From AP-15 sp963700185 (GTDB taxonomy: Bacteria > Pseudomonadota > Alphaproteobacteria > ATCC43930 > CGMCC-115725): a DNA stretch of 64,000 bases. The notes under the pieces were generated by a model, which worked only from the letters and a program-made list of their open reading frames with translations, was not told the DNA's origin and searched no databases. The position numbers were made by a program, and so were the translations under genes. Within the stretch, counting starts at the first letter, position 1. Every line of letters starts with the position of its first letter. Below are positions 1-8,157 of the stretch, piece after piece. Location of the stretch: positions 62,001 to 126,000 of the forward strand of contig CAVOWP010000007.1 in NCBI GenBank assembly GCA_963700185.1. The letters run 5' to 3'.

Positions 1-98
1 ACAGAGATCCCGGCTCGGGCGAGCAGAAAGCCGAGCATCATACCGGCGGGGCCCCCGCCGGCGATGCAGCAGCGAACCGAAACCTCGGGATCCGTCAT
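1..98 (-). CDS. FAD-dependent oxidoreductase/monooxygenase, amino-terminal fragment
   Basis: Only the first 32 or so codons are inside the window; the gene runs off the left edge. The reading frame starts at an ATG at 98 preceded by a GGGAG ribosome binding site. The visible residues contain the dinucleotide-binding glycine motif GGGPAGMMLG followed by a hydrophobic helix, the first beta-alpha-beta unit of a Rossmann fold. This is how PHBH/UbiH-type FAD monooxygenases and related oxidoreductases begin. The substrate cannot be judged from the fragment. Confidence 0.7.
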   Translation of the reverse strand, partial: MTDPEVSVRCCIAGGGPAGMMLGFLLARAGIS

Positions 99-177
99 GA
101 CATCTCCCGCCTAGCTCACCCGCCCGGCCGCACCGGACTCGACCGGATCTGGGCCCGGTGGAACGGGGTCCAGATAT

Positions 178-393
178 TTAGATGGGAGGCGACGATGGTA
201 AGTGGACCAGCTGGGCCGATTTCAGCTTTTCCAGCCGTGCTGTCTCCTTCGCCGTGATATAATCACGGTAGGCTGCACGGTCTGCGTCGGCCACGGTGGC
301 CTGGGTTGGAACAGCACACACGGTCGGGCAGCGCGTCACCCCTTTGGTGCTCAAAAACGCGGCAACGGCTGCTTCGTAATCGGCCTCAGACAT
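178..393 (-). CDS. Small conserved-looking hypothetical protein (71 aa)
   Basis: This short protein has no signal peptide or membrane segment. Its first half contains FLSTKGVTRCPTVCAVPTQA, a Cys-Pro-Thr-x-Cys stretch that I associate with short uncharacterised proteins of soil alphaproteobacteria; that association is from memory. The second half is a charged, probably helical segment. A GGAG ribosome binding site lies about 8 bases before the ATG at 393, which supports a real gene. It shares its strand with the flavoprotein fragment downstream, 79 bases apart. No function can be assigned; the two cysteines could be a metal or redox site. Confidence 0.6.
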   Translation of the reverse strand: MSEADYEAAVAAFLSTKGVTRCPTVCAVPTQATVADADRAAYRDYITAKETARLEKLKSAQLVHLPSSPPI

Positions 394-576
394 CGCGTAT
401 CTCTCCTCGGGTGAATGGTGCCCTCAGATAGCGCGCGGCGGGTTAATGATGGGTTTAGAGCAATACCTCTAAAAAAGTTTTAGAAAAGCCGGCTAACCCG
501 TGCGAGTCGGCTGGCGTTTCGCACGATTCTCGCCGATATATGCGAGGCGGGGGGATTAGCAGGACGAGGTTGGACC

Positions 577-1410
577 TTGGTCCATCCCGATTGTACAGTG
601 AGGTTTTGGGGGGTGCGGGGCAGTATAGCCTGCCCGGGGCCCGACACCGTTCGGTATGGCGGCAACACCTCTTGCGTCGAGATCCGCTGCGGCGATCACC
701 TGATGGTCTTCGACGGTGGGACCGGGCTGCGCTTGCTGGGCAACGAACTGATGGCCTCGGGCCGGCCTGCCGACCTCGATCTCTTTTATAGTCACACGCA
801 TTTCGACCACATCTGCGGATTGCCGTTTTTTGCGCCGTGTTACGATGCAGCGAGCAGCTTGCGCATCTGGGCCGGGCATTTGAACGGCAACAAGGGCATC
901 GAAGCGGTGCTCAACAAGATGATGATCGCGCCGCTGTTCCCGATCCCGATGGGCATCTTTACTGCCAAGATGGAATTCACCGACTTTGCCGCCGGCGACG
1001 TGCTGACACCCCATGCGGGAATCCGCCTTAGCACGGGGCCGCTCAACCATCCCAACGGCGCCACCGGTTATCGCGTCGAGTATGCCGGAAAGGTCGTGGC
1101 CTATATCACCGATACCGAACATCGGCCGGGCGAACTCGACCCCAATGTCCTCTCCCTCATCAAGGGTGCCGAGGTGATGATCTACGACGCCTCCTATACC
1201 GACGCCGAATTTCCAGCCCACAAGGATTGGGGACATTCGACCTGGCAAGAGGGCGTGCGTCTTGCCGATGCGGCGGATGTGAAGACCCTCGTGATTTTTC
1301 ACCACGACCCCGGCCACGACGACGACTTCATGGACCAGGTCGCCGCCGAGGCGGCGGCGGCCCGGCCCGGCACCATCGTGGCACAGGAAGGTCTCGTACT
1401 GCGGCCGTGA
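577..1410 (+). CDS. MBL-fold metallo-hydrolase
   Basis: The 277-residue protein carries the metallo-beta-lactamase signature HTHFDH at residues 73-78, which binds the dinuclear metal centre. Further candidate ligands are the Asp in ITDTEH and the histidines near residue 245 (FHHDPGHDD). The start YGGNTSC resembles the phosphodiesterase/RNase Z-like branch rather than true beta-lactamases. The predicted start is a TTG at 577 with AGGACGAGG ending seven bases upstream; a GTG at 598 is the alternative and would cost only seven residues. It is 30 bases from the following alpha/beta hydrolase on the same strand. Substrate unknown. Confidence 0.82.
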   Translation: MVHPDCTVRFWGVRGSIACPGPDTVRYGGNTSCVEIRCGDHLMVFDGGTGLRLLGNELMASGRPADLDLFYSHTHFDHICGLPFFAPCYDAASSLRIWAGHLNGNKGIEAVLNKMMIAPLFPIPMGIFTAKMEFTDFAAGDVLTPHAGIRLSTGPLNHPNGATGYRVEYAGKVVAYITDTEHRPGELDPNVLSLIKGAEVMIYDASYTDAEFPAHKDWGHSTWQEGVRLADAADVKTLVIFHHDPGHDDDFMDQVAAEAAAARPGTIVAQEGLVLRP

Positions 1411-1440
1411 TAAGCAGCTGGCGGGACTACTGGCTCGCGG

Positions 1441-2133
1441 ATGCCCGATCGGTTTCGCGTCGAAGTCGCCCCTTCGCAACACGTCACGGCCATAGACTAC
1501 CCCGCCGCGGCGGGGAGCCGCGCGGGCGTGACATTGATCCTCGGACACGGAGCGGGAGCCGACCAGACGAGCGGCTTCATGGTCGCTTTCGCGAGTGCGC
1601 TGGCGGACCGTGGGATCGATATCGTCACGTTCAATTTTCTTTACAGCGAGAACCGCCGTCGCATTCCCGATCCGAACGCCAGATTGGAAAGCTGCTGGCG
1701 CGCCGTCATCGAGACCGTGCGAGGCCGGATTACCTCAGGCGCCGGTAAGCTGGCGGTTGGCGGCAAATCGATGGGCGGGCGTATCGCATCGCAGGTCGCC
1801 GCGGGCGGCGCCGGCGATTTGGCCGGGCTGGTGTTTCTCGGCTATCCCTTGCATCCGCCCGGCAGGCCCGACCGGCTGCGCGCGGCCCACCTGCGAGACG
1901 TCAAGGCTCCGATGCTGTTCGTGCAAGGCTCCCGCGACGCCTTTGGCGCGCCCGCCGAGCTGCGGCCGATCATCAGCCAGCTCGAGCCCGCCGCAGATCT
2001 GTTCGTGGTCGAAGGCGGCGACCATTCGCTCAAGGTTGCGAAGAGCGCTGAGGTCAAGCAACAGGACGTATATCGCGCTATCCCGGATCGGATTGAAACC
2101 TGGTTGCGGATGATCGTGCCCAGCCGAGGTTAA
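1441..2133 (+). CDS. Alpha/beta hydrolase (KANL3/Tex30-like, dienelactone-hydrolase type)
   Basis: A 230-residue alpha/beta hydrolase. The oxyanion region is LGHGAGA (residues 34-40), the nucleophile elbow is GKSMGG with Ser110, the acid is probably Asp166 in QGSRDAFG, and the base His195 in GGDHSLKV. GHGAGAD plus GKSMGGR is typical of the small KANL3/Tex30-type hydrolases. There is no signal peptide, so it should act in the cytoplasm. It follows the MBL-fold gene closely and converges with the lhr helicase gene, whose stop is 4 bases away. Its substrate is not predictable. Confidence 0.82.
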   Translation: MPDRFRVEVAPSQHVTAIDYPAAAGSRAGVTLILGHGAGADQTSGFMVAFASALADRGIDIVTFNFLYSENRRRIPDPNARLESCWRAVIETVRGRITSGAGKLAVGGKSMGGRIASQVAAGGAGDLAGLVFLGYPLHPPGRPDRLRAAHLRDVKAPMLFVQGSRDAFGAPAELRPIISQLEPAADLFVVEGGDHSLKVAKSAEVKQQDVYRAIPDRIETWLRMIVPSRG

Positions 2134-2137
2134 TGGG

Positions 2138-5100
2138 TCAGGAGAGCGCGACGAGGGAGGGCGGGACGGCACCGCGCAGCAGGGCCTTGCGGGCTTCCCA
2201 TTGGGTGGCAGGGTCGAGGGTTTCGAGGAACTGCGCCTCGCCGGCGGCGAATAGCGCTACGGGTAGACCGTCGCGGTACAGGAGGCGGTTGCCGGTCAGT
2301 GCGGCGAGCTTTGCCCCGGGGGTCAGGATGCCGACCAGGTTCAGCGGGTCGGCGCCGGAGAGCGAGACCCAGCTGCCCGAGGGAGGCTTGCGGCGAACCT
2401 CGCGCAACATGCCTACGGCTTCTGCGAGGGCGAATTGTTCGCCGGAAAACCCGGCGACAAACCGGCCGCCGCGGATCTCGCCGCGCGCCTCGAGCCGGCG
2501 ATAGACGCGGAGCAGATCGCGCCATGGGGGCAGCCAGGGAGCCTCGCGCTCGATCAGGCGCCAGAAGACAACGCCATAACGCAGCAGCAATGTTCGTGCC
2601 AGATGCTCGACTGCCTCGGGTCTGGCTTGCACTTGCGACTGGAGCCGGCGCGCAAGAGCCCAGCGGCCGGCGCTTTCCATGCCGAACATCGTCGTGCGCC
2701 GCCGCCCTCCGGCAGTGAGTTTGCGCAGCAATGCGCGCAATCCGGCAAAGCTGTCCGAAGTGACGAGGCCAAGCGCCACCAGCTCGCCGAGAACCTCTTC
2801 GACTTGCGGACGCAACAGGCCGGTGCCTTCGACCAGCTCGTCGAAGAACGATGCGCCGTATTGGCGAATGAAGTCGACGACGGCCTGAGCTCGTGAAGTC
2901 GGGCGGGCCGGCTCCTCGACCGCCGACAGCGATGCCCACAGCCCCGCGTGGCGTCGCGCCAACAGAGTAATCGGGGTCGTCCGGACGGGGCTTGCGCTGC
3001 GCTCGCCACCGTTGCGCGGCCGCAGGCGAGCCCAGGCGACACGTCCGGCCAGGCACTGATCATCGAGCCAGGACGGCTCGTATGAATCGAGCCGCGCAGG
3101 CAGGATCTCGGTCTCCCAAGCACCGGCCGGGGCCTCGAAACCCTCGAGCTGCCGCACCAAGACTTCGAGGGCGTCCGGCCCTTCCATGCGAGTATCCGCC
3201 GTAACCCGCTGCCAGCCAAGCAGGAAACGCAAGAAGTCGCGGGCGGCGACCGGCTGGATCTCGGCGCGCAGCCGGTTGACTGTGTACCGATGGACCCGCG
3301 CAAGCAGCCGCCGCTCGCACCATTCCTGGGTGTCCGCGCCGGGCGTAAAGCGCCCGCGCATCGCAAAGCCCTCAGTTTCGAGTGCGGCCAGCGCCGCCGA
3401 GATTTCCGTTGGCTCGATCCCCAGCGGCGCGGCGAGCGCCGCCTCGGTGACCGGCCCGAGCCCCTCAAGTCTACCGCGCAGAATTTCGATCAGCGCCTCC
3501 TCGCGCGACCAATTGCGCGAGGAATAGGACTGAGGCGTGGTAATCGGCGGGTCGATTTTTGCTCCGGGCCACAGCGCCCGAAATTGCGACACTCGCTCCG
3601 CCGCGATCCACAAAACTCCCTCTCCGCCCTGGGGGGCGGTGAGGTGGGGGGAGGCCAGCCGCGGAGCTGTGGCGCGACCCACCTCACCCTCCCCGTCGCT
3701 CTCGCGACGGGTCCCCTCCCTCTCCGCCTGTAGGGCGGAGAGGGAGATCTCGGCAACCCGGTTTTCTCGGGCGAGCTCAAGGAACCAGTCCCGCCATTCC
3801 GGCTGCGCTTCTTCGACGCTGAGAAAACCGAGCCAGGCCAGCGCGTCGTGCAGTTCGTCGGGGTTCGCAGGGTCGGGCCACGCCTCGCCGCGCACCCGCG
3901 CGATGGCTTCGGGATCGAGCCGGCCGATGTCTCTTGCCTCCTCGGGCGCGAGCCAGCGCCGGCTGATGACCGCTTGGGTACGCCGCTCCTCGAGCGGGGC
4001 GTCGTCGAGATAGGCGTAGGGCCGTGCCGAAAGAACTTCGAGCGCGAGCGGCGAGGGCTCGGTCAGGTCGCGCGTTACGACCCGGATCTCACCGGCCTCG
4101 AGCCGCGCGAGCAGTCGCTCTAGACCTGCGACGTCCATCGCCTCGCCAAGGCAATCGGCGATCGTCTGGCGGACCAGCGGATGGTCCGGGATCTCGCGCT
4201 CGCCGACCAGATTCTCGGCGCACGCAACCTGGTCGGGAAAGATCGCTGCGATCAGGTCTTCGGCAGCCATGCGGGCGAGTTGCGGCGGCACCTTCTTTCC
4301 GCCGCGGAAGCGCGGCAGCGCCAGCGAGACCCCGGCCACCCAGCGCCAGCGGGTGATGAACATCGGTGCGTCGAGCAGCGCTTCGATCAACAGTCGCCTG
4401 ATGCTCGCCGAGTGCAGATAGCGCGGAACGTCGGCAAGATCGAAGCTGTGCGCCCGGGTCAGCGACAGCACGATGTTGTCCTCGGTCGCCGCCGCCTGAA
4501 GCTCGAAATTGAATTTGCGGCAAAACCGCTTGCGCAGCGCCAAGCCCCAGGCGCGGTTGAGGCGGCTGCCGAAGGGCGAATGGATGACCAGCTGCATGCC
4601 GCCGACTTCGTCGAAGAACCGCTCTATGATGAGCGTCTCCTGGGTCGGAAGGACCCCCAACGCCGCGTGACCCGACGCCAAATATTCGACGATTTGCTCT
4701 GCCGCGGGCTCGGCGATGCCGATCTCGTCCCGCAGCCACGAAAGGGTATTTCGGCTGGGCAAACGGGCAGCGAATTCGGCGCGCAGCCGAGAAACGGACT
4801 GCGACAATTCGTCGGTCCGGCCGGGCGCTTCGCCGAGCCAAAACGGAATATTCGGCGCCATGCCCGGCGCGTCTTCGACGCGCAACGTGCCGCGCTCGAC
4901 CCGCATCACGCGGTAGGCGGCGTTGCCGAGCTGGAAGATGTCGCCGACCATGCTCTCGACCGCAAAATCCTCGTTGACCGTGCCGATGATCTGGTTCTCC
5001 GGCTCGAGCAGCACCTGATAGTCCGCATTGTCCGGGATTGTGCCGCCGGAAGTCAGCGCGGTCAGCCGAGCGCCGCGCCGGCCGCGCAGCTTGTGGTTCA

Positions 5101-6514
5101 CTGCATCGTAGTGAATGAGGGCCCCCCGCCGGCCGCGACGGGTGCTGAACCCGTCGGCCAGCATCGTCAGCACCGCAGTAAAATCCTCACGCGGCAGTGC
5201 GCGGTAGGGCCAAGCGCGGCGGATCAGCGCGTAGAGCTCGTCCTCGTTCCATTCCTGCGCCGCGACTTCGGCGACGATCTGCTGTGCCAGCACATCGAGT
5301 GGCTGCTCGGGGAGGACCAGCCGGTCGAGTTCGCCGCGGCGCACACTGTCGAGCAGCGCCGCGCATTCGACGAGCTCGTCGCGTGACAGCGGGAAGAGGC
5401 GGCCCTTCGGGGTGCCGGAGACCGCATGTCCCGAGCGCCCGACGCGCTGCAGCAAACTCGCGATCGAGCGCGGCGAGCCGAGCTGACACACCAGATCGAC
5501 ATCGCCGATATCGATGCCGAGCTCGAGCGATGCGGTTGCGACCAATGCTTTCAGTGCACCTGCTTTCAACCGCTGTTCGGCGTCGAAGCGCTGCTCCTTG
5601 GCGAGGCTGCCGTGATGCGCGGTCACCAGCTGGGCGCCTAGCCGTTCCGACAGCTGCCTAGTCACACGCTCGGCGAGGCGGCGGGTATTGACGAAGACCA
5701 GGGTCGTGCGATGCGCCTCGATCAGCTCGGCGAGCCGATCGTAAACCTGCTGCCAGACTTCGGCCGACATCACGGCTTCGAGCGGCGAGGAAGGAATTTC
5801 GAGGGCGAGGTCGCGCGCTCGGCGATGGCCGGTGTCGATGATCCGGCATTCGGCATCAGGCCCGACGAGAAATCGGGCGACTGCCTCGATCGGCTTCTGC
5901 GTCGCCGAGAGGCCGACGCGCAGCAAAGGGCCGCTGCAGATGGCGGCCAGGCGCTCGAGCGAGATCGCCAGATGTGAGCCGCGCTTGTTCGGCGCCACGG
6001 CATGGATCTCGTCGACGATGACGGTGCGGGTCGTCGTCAACATTTTGCGGCCGGATTCGGAACCGAGCAGGATAAACAGCGATTCCGGCGTGGTCACGAC
6101 GATGTGTGGCGCTAACCGGCGCATGCGCTCGCGTTCCCCCGGCGCCGTGTCGCCGGTGCGCACCCAGGTGCGGATCTCCACGTCCGGCAGCCCTTGCCTC
6201 TTCAGGGCTTCGCGGATGCCGGCGAGCGGGGCTTCGAGGTTGCGCTGAATGTCGTTGGACAGCGCCTTCAGCGGCGAGACGTAGACGATCTGCGTCTCGT
6301 CCGCGAGGCCGCCGTTCACCCCCTGGCGAACCAGGGCATCGATCGCCGCGAGAAAGGCGGCGAGCGTCTTCCCGGACCCGGTAGGTGCGGCGATCAGGCT
6401 ATGCCGGCCGGCTTGGATCGCCGGCCATGCTTCGGCCTGCGCAGCGGTCGGCGCGGCAAAACTGCGGTCGAACCACTCGGCGACTGCGGGATGGAACAAG
6501 CGGGTCGGGTTCAC
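2138..6514 (-). CDS. lhr: Lhr-family DEAD/DEAH-box ATP-dependent helicase
   Basis: The 1458-residue protein matches the Lhr (large helicase-related) family: Walker A APTGSGKT at residues 43-50, a DEIH box at 168-171, motif VI QRVGRSGHA near residue 360, then the long DEAD-associated and winged-helix carboxy-terminal region. Lhr proteins are 3'-5' DNA/RNA-DNA translocases linked to DNA repair. The start is GTG at 6514 with no strong ribosome binding site. Unusually, residues 923-967 are encoded by a palindromic element inserted in frame (3616-3746), giving a low-complexity stretch rich in Gly, Glu, Arg and Pro that looks unrelated to the family. The helicase core is unaffected, so the protein is probably functional. 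Confidence 0.92.
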   Translation of the reverse strand: MNPTRLFHPAVAEWFDRSFAAPTAAQAEAWPAIQAGRHSLIAAPTGSGKTLAAFLAAIDALVRQGVNGGLADETQIVYVSPLKALSNDIQRNLEAPLAGIREALKRQGLPDVEIRTWVRTGDTAPGERERMRRLAPHIVVTTPESLFILLGSESGRKMLTTTRTVIVDEIHAVAPNKRGSHLAISLERLAAICSGPLLRVGLSATQKPIEAVARFLVGPDAECRIIDTGHRRARDLALEIPSSPLEAVMSAEVWQQVYDRLAELIEAHRTTLVFVNTRRLAERVTRQLSERLGAQLVTAHHGSLAKEQRFDAEQRLKAGALKALVATASLELGIDIGDVDLVCQLGSPRSIASLLQRVGRSGHAVSGTPKGRLFPLSRDELVECAALLDSVRRGELDRLVLPEQPLDVLAQQIVAEVAAQEWNEDELYALIRRAWPYRALPREDFTAVLTMLADGFSTRRGRRGALIHYDAVNHKLRGRRGARLTALTSGGTIPDNADYQVLLEPENQIIGTVNEDFAVESMVGDIFQLGNAAYRVMRVERGTLRVEDAPGMAPNIPFWLGEAPGRTDELSQSVSRLRAEFAARLPSRNTLSWLRDEIGIAEPAAEQIVEYLASGHAALGVLPTQETLIIERFFDEVGGMQLVIHSPFGSRLNRAWGLALRKRFCRKFNFELQAAATEDNIVLSLTRAHSFDLADVPRYLHSASIRRLLIEALLDAPMFITRWRWVAGVSLALPRFRGGKKVPPQLARMAAEDLIAAIFPDQVACAENLVGEREIPDHPLVRQTIADCLGEAMDVAGLERLLARLEAGEIRVVTRDLTEPSPLALEVLSARPYAYLDDAPLEERRTQAVISRRWLAPEEARDIGRLDPEAIARVRGEAWPDPANPDELHDALAWLGFLSVEEAQPEWRDWFLELARENRVAEISLSALQAEREGTRRESDGEGEVGRATAPRLASPHLTAPQGGEGVLWIAAERVSQFRALWPGAKIDPPITTPQSYSSRNWSREEALIEILRGRLEGLGPVTEAALAAPLGIEPTEISAALAALETEGFAMRGRFTPGADTQEWCERRLLARVHRYTVNRLRAEIQPVAARDFLRFLLGWQRVTADTRMEGPDALEVLVRQLEGFEAPAGAWETEILPARLDSYEPSWLDDQCLAGRVAWARLRPRNGGERSASPVRTTPITLLARRHAGLWASLSAVEEPARPTSRAQAVVDFIRQYGASFFDELVEGTGLLRPQVEEVLGELVALGLVTSDSFAGLRALLRKLTAGGRRRTTMFGMESAGRWALARRLQSQVQARPEAVEHLARTLLLRYGVVFWRLIEREAPWLPPWRDLLRVYRRLEARGEIRGGRFVAGFSGEQFALAEAVGMLREVRRKPPSGSWVSLSGADPLNLVGILTPGAKLAALTGNRLLYRDGLPVALFAAGEAQFLETLDPATQWEARKALLRGAVPPSLVALS
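3616..3746. repeat. Palindromic repeat element inserted in frame in lhr
   Basis: The outer arms CTCCCTCTCCGCCCT (3616-3630) and AGGGCGGAGAGGGAG (3732-3746) are a perfect 15-bp inverted repeat. Inside are a second inverted pair, GGTGAGGTGGG (3638-3648) with CCCACCTCACC (3678-3688), a small hairpin CCGTCG/CGACGG (3693-3710), and a repeat of the left arm at 3716-3728 that forms a 13-bp hairpin with 3734-3746. The nested arms are what BIME/REP-like intergenic elements look like, yet this one lies inside a coding sequence without breaking the frame. A related core (CCCTATCCCCGCG) occurs at 58787. Confidence 0.85.
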
Positions 6515-6595
6515 GCCAGCAGCAGTTACCGGGTCAAATCAGGTCCTGTTGGCCCGCCCAACTATCCGGCAATCAGGCTAGGCCGTTCATAAATA

Positions 6596-6671
6596 TGGTG
6601 AGCCCGTCGGGATTCGAACCCGAGACCTACTGATTAAAAGTCAGTTGCTCTACCGGCTGAGCTACGGGCTC
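6596..6671 (-). tRNA. tRNA-Lys (anticodon TTT)
   Basis: The 76-nt cloverleaf reads on the minus strand. The acceptor arm GAGCCCG (6665-6671) pairs with CGGGCTC (6600-6606), the anticodon loop CTTTTAA gives TTT, the T loop is GGTTCGAATCC, and an encoded CCA follows discriminator A. It lies just upstream of lhr on the same strand. Confidence 0.97.
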
Positions 6672-6911
6672 GCGGCGGCACGACAAGGATAAAGTGACGA
6701 TGCCCAGCGGGTCAATCGCATGATTACCGCGTCGTGCCTCCTAGATTAGGCCGCCGGGCGCCGGATCGCGCTTCGGGTTAACGTTACAATTCAAAACAAC
6801 ATTTTACGGGCTTGCCATCGCGCGTCACGAAAAAGCTACAGGCTACCACTATATTCACGCTCAATCGCAAGCACCTCGCTAACCGAGGCTGAAGACCCAT
6901 AGGTGATGTCG

Positions 6912-7463
6912 ATGAGCGATTTTGCCTTGCTTCTGCAAAATGAAATTCCTCGACTGCGGCGATACGCTCGGGCGCTCACTCGGGACGCGGCGCGAGCCGA
7001 CGATCTCGTTCAAAGCTGCTTGCTCCGCGCCATCGCGAAAGAGCATCTCTGGGAGCCGGGGACAGATTTGCGCGCCTGGCTCTTCACGATCTTGCACAAT
7101 CAAAATGTAAACGAGGTCCGCCGCTCGGTGCGCGAGGGCGTTGCGGTACCGGTAGAGAACCTCGCCCCGGTGCTGACAGCGGCGCCAAGGGCGAGCGCCT
7201 GCCTGCAGCTGCGCGACCTCGAACGGGCGATTAAGCTGCTGCCTGAAGAGCAGCGTCAGGTCATCCTACTCGTGGGTCTCGAGGGAATGCGCTATGAGGA
7301 GGTCGCCGCAGTGCTCGACATTCCGATCGGTACGGTCCGATCGCGCTTGTCGCGCGGCCGTGAGAATTTGCGTCGCTTGATGGATATGAAGGAGGAGTCG
7401 GAGGTAACCTTCGACCGTCGGCACGGGCGCCAAAATATCGATTATTCACGCGACGCGGCCTGA
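6912..7463 (+). CDS. ECF-type RNA polymerase sigma factor
   Basis: The protein, about 183 residues, has sigma-70 region 2 (RRYARALTRDAARADDLVQ) at the amino end and region 4 with the helix-turn-helix MRYEEVAAVLDIPIGTVRSR at roughly residues 125-145, with only a short linker between, which is the extracytoplasmic-function layout. An ATG at 6912 is chosen because AGGTGA sits 8 bases before it; ATG 6906 and GTG 6903 are in-frame alternatives. No anti-sigma gene (NepR, ChrR or zinc-binding type) lies beside it; it is followed by tRNA-Pro. The upstream 240 bases are AT-richer and probably hold its promoter. The regulon is unknown. Confidence 0.85.
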   Translation: MSDFALLLQNEIPRLRRYARALTRDAARADDLVQSCLLRAIAKEHLWEPGTDLRAWLFTILHNQNVNEVRRSVREGVAVPVENLAPVLTAAPRASACLQLRDLERAIKLLPEEQRQVILLVGLEGMRYEEVAAVLDIPIGTVRSRLSRGRENLRRLMDMKEESEVTFDRRHGRQNIDYSRDAA

Positions 7464-7559
7464 TGGTCAGCGCCTTGAAAACGACGGCTTCATTATACTC
7501 CGAGCCCGCGACCTTGCTCGACGACCCCAAAACGTCTAGAAGGGCGTGGGCCTTCGTGG

Positions 7560-7636
<77 letters not shown>

Positions 7637-7684
7637 CTTCGGGGATGGCCTCGGGAAAAGTTTTAGCGGACCGGAAGCAAATCG

Positions 7685-7981
7685 ATGGCGCGGGCGCGCA
7701 TTTTCAGGCCGGCAAAAACGGCAATGCAATCCGGAGCACGGGCCCGAAAATGGGTGCTCGCCTACGAACCGGCCACCCGCCGCCGACCCGAGGCGCTGAT
7801 GGGATGGATCAGCGCTGAAGACACGTTGAACGAGGTGCAGCTGCATTTCGAGACAATGGAGGAGGCGGTCGCCTTCGCGACCAAAAAGGGTCTCGACTAT
7901 ACGGTCATCCAGGCACAAGAGAGCACCGAGAAGCCGAAGAGCTATGCGGACAATTTCCGCTACGATCGCATTCCCGGCTAA
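7685..7981 (+). CDS. NADH dehydrogenase accessory subunit, NDUFS4-like (ETC complex I subunit)
   Basis: The 98-residue protein matches the ETC complex I subunit family (PF04800), the bacterial counterpart of mitochondrial NDUFS4. The family hallmarks are visible: ARIFRPAKTAMQSG at the start, KWVLAYEP, then MGWISAEDTLNEVQLHF and a final YADNFRYDRI. In alphaproteobacteria it is a peripheral subunit of respiratory complex I. As is common, it stands apart from any nuo operon, here between tRNA-Pro and tRNA-Arg. It has no signal peptide or membrane segment, fitting attachment to the cytoplasmic arm. Confidence 0.9.
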   Translation: MARARIFRPAKTAMQSGARARKWVLAYEPATRRRPEALMGWISAEDTLNEVQLHFETMEEAVAFATKKGLDYTVIQAQESTEKPKSYADNFRYDRIPG

Positions 7982-8023
7982 CCCGTTGTGGCGCGCGTTG
8001 CGGGAGCGAAAAACGGATGCAAT

Positions 8024-8100
8024 GACCCCGTAGCTCAGCCGGATAGAGCACTCGCCTTCTAAGCGAGTGGTCGCAGGTTCGAATCCTGCCGGGGTCGCCA
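8024..8100 (+). tRNA. tRNA-Arg (anticodon TCT)
   Basis: The acceptor GACCCCG (8024-8030) pairs with CGGGGTC (8090-8096). The anticodon loop CTTCTAA between CTCGC and GCGAG gives TCT. The T arm is GCAGGTTCGAATCCTGC, discriminator G, encoded CCA at 8098-8100. It is 77 nt long. Confidence 0.97.
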
Positions 8101-8157
8101 TATCGTTCGTTGTGTCGCGAAATTCCGCGGCAATCGAACACTGCAGGTCGGCCCGGT

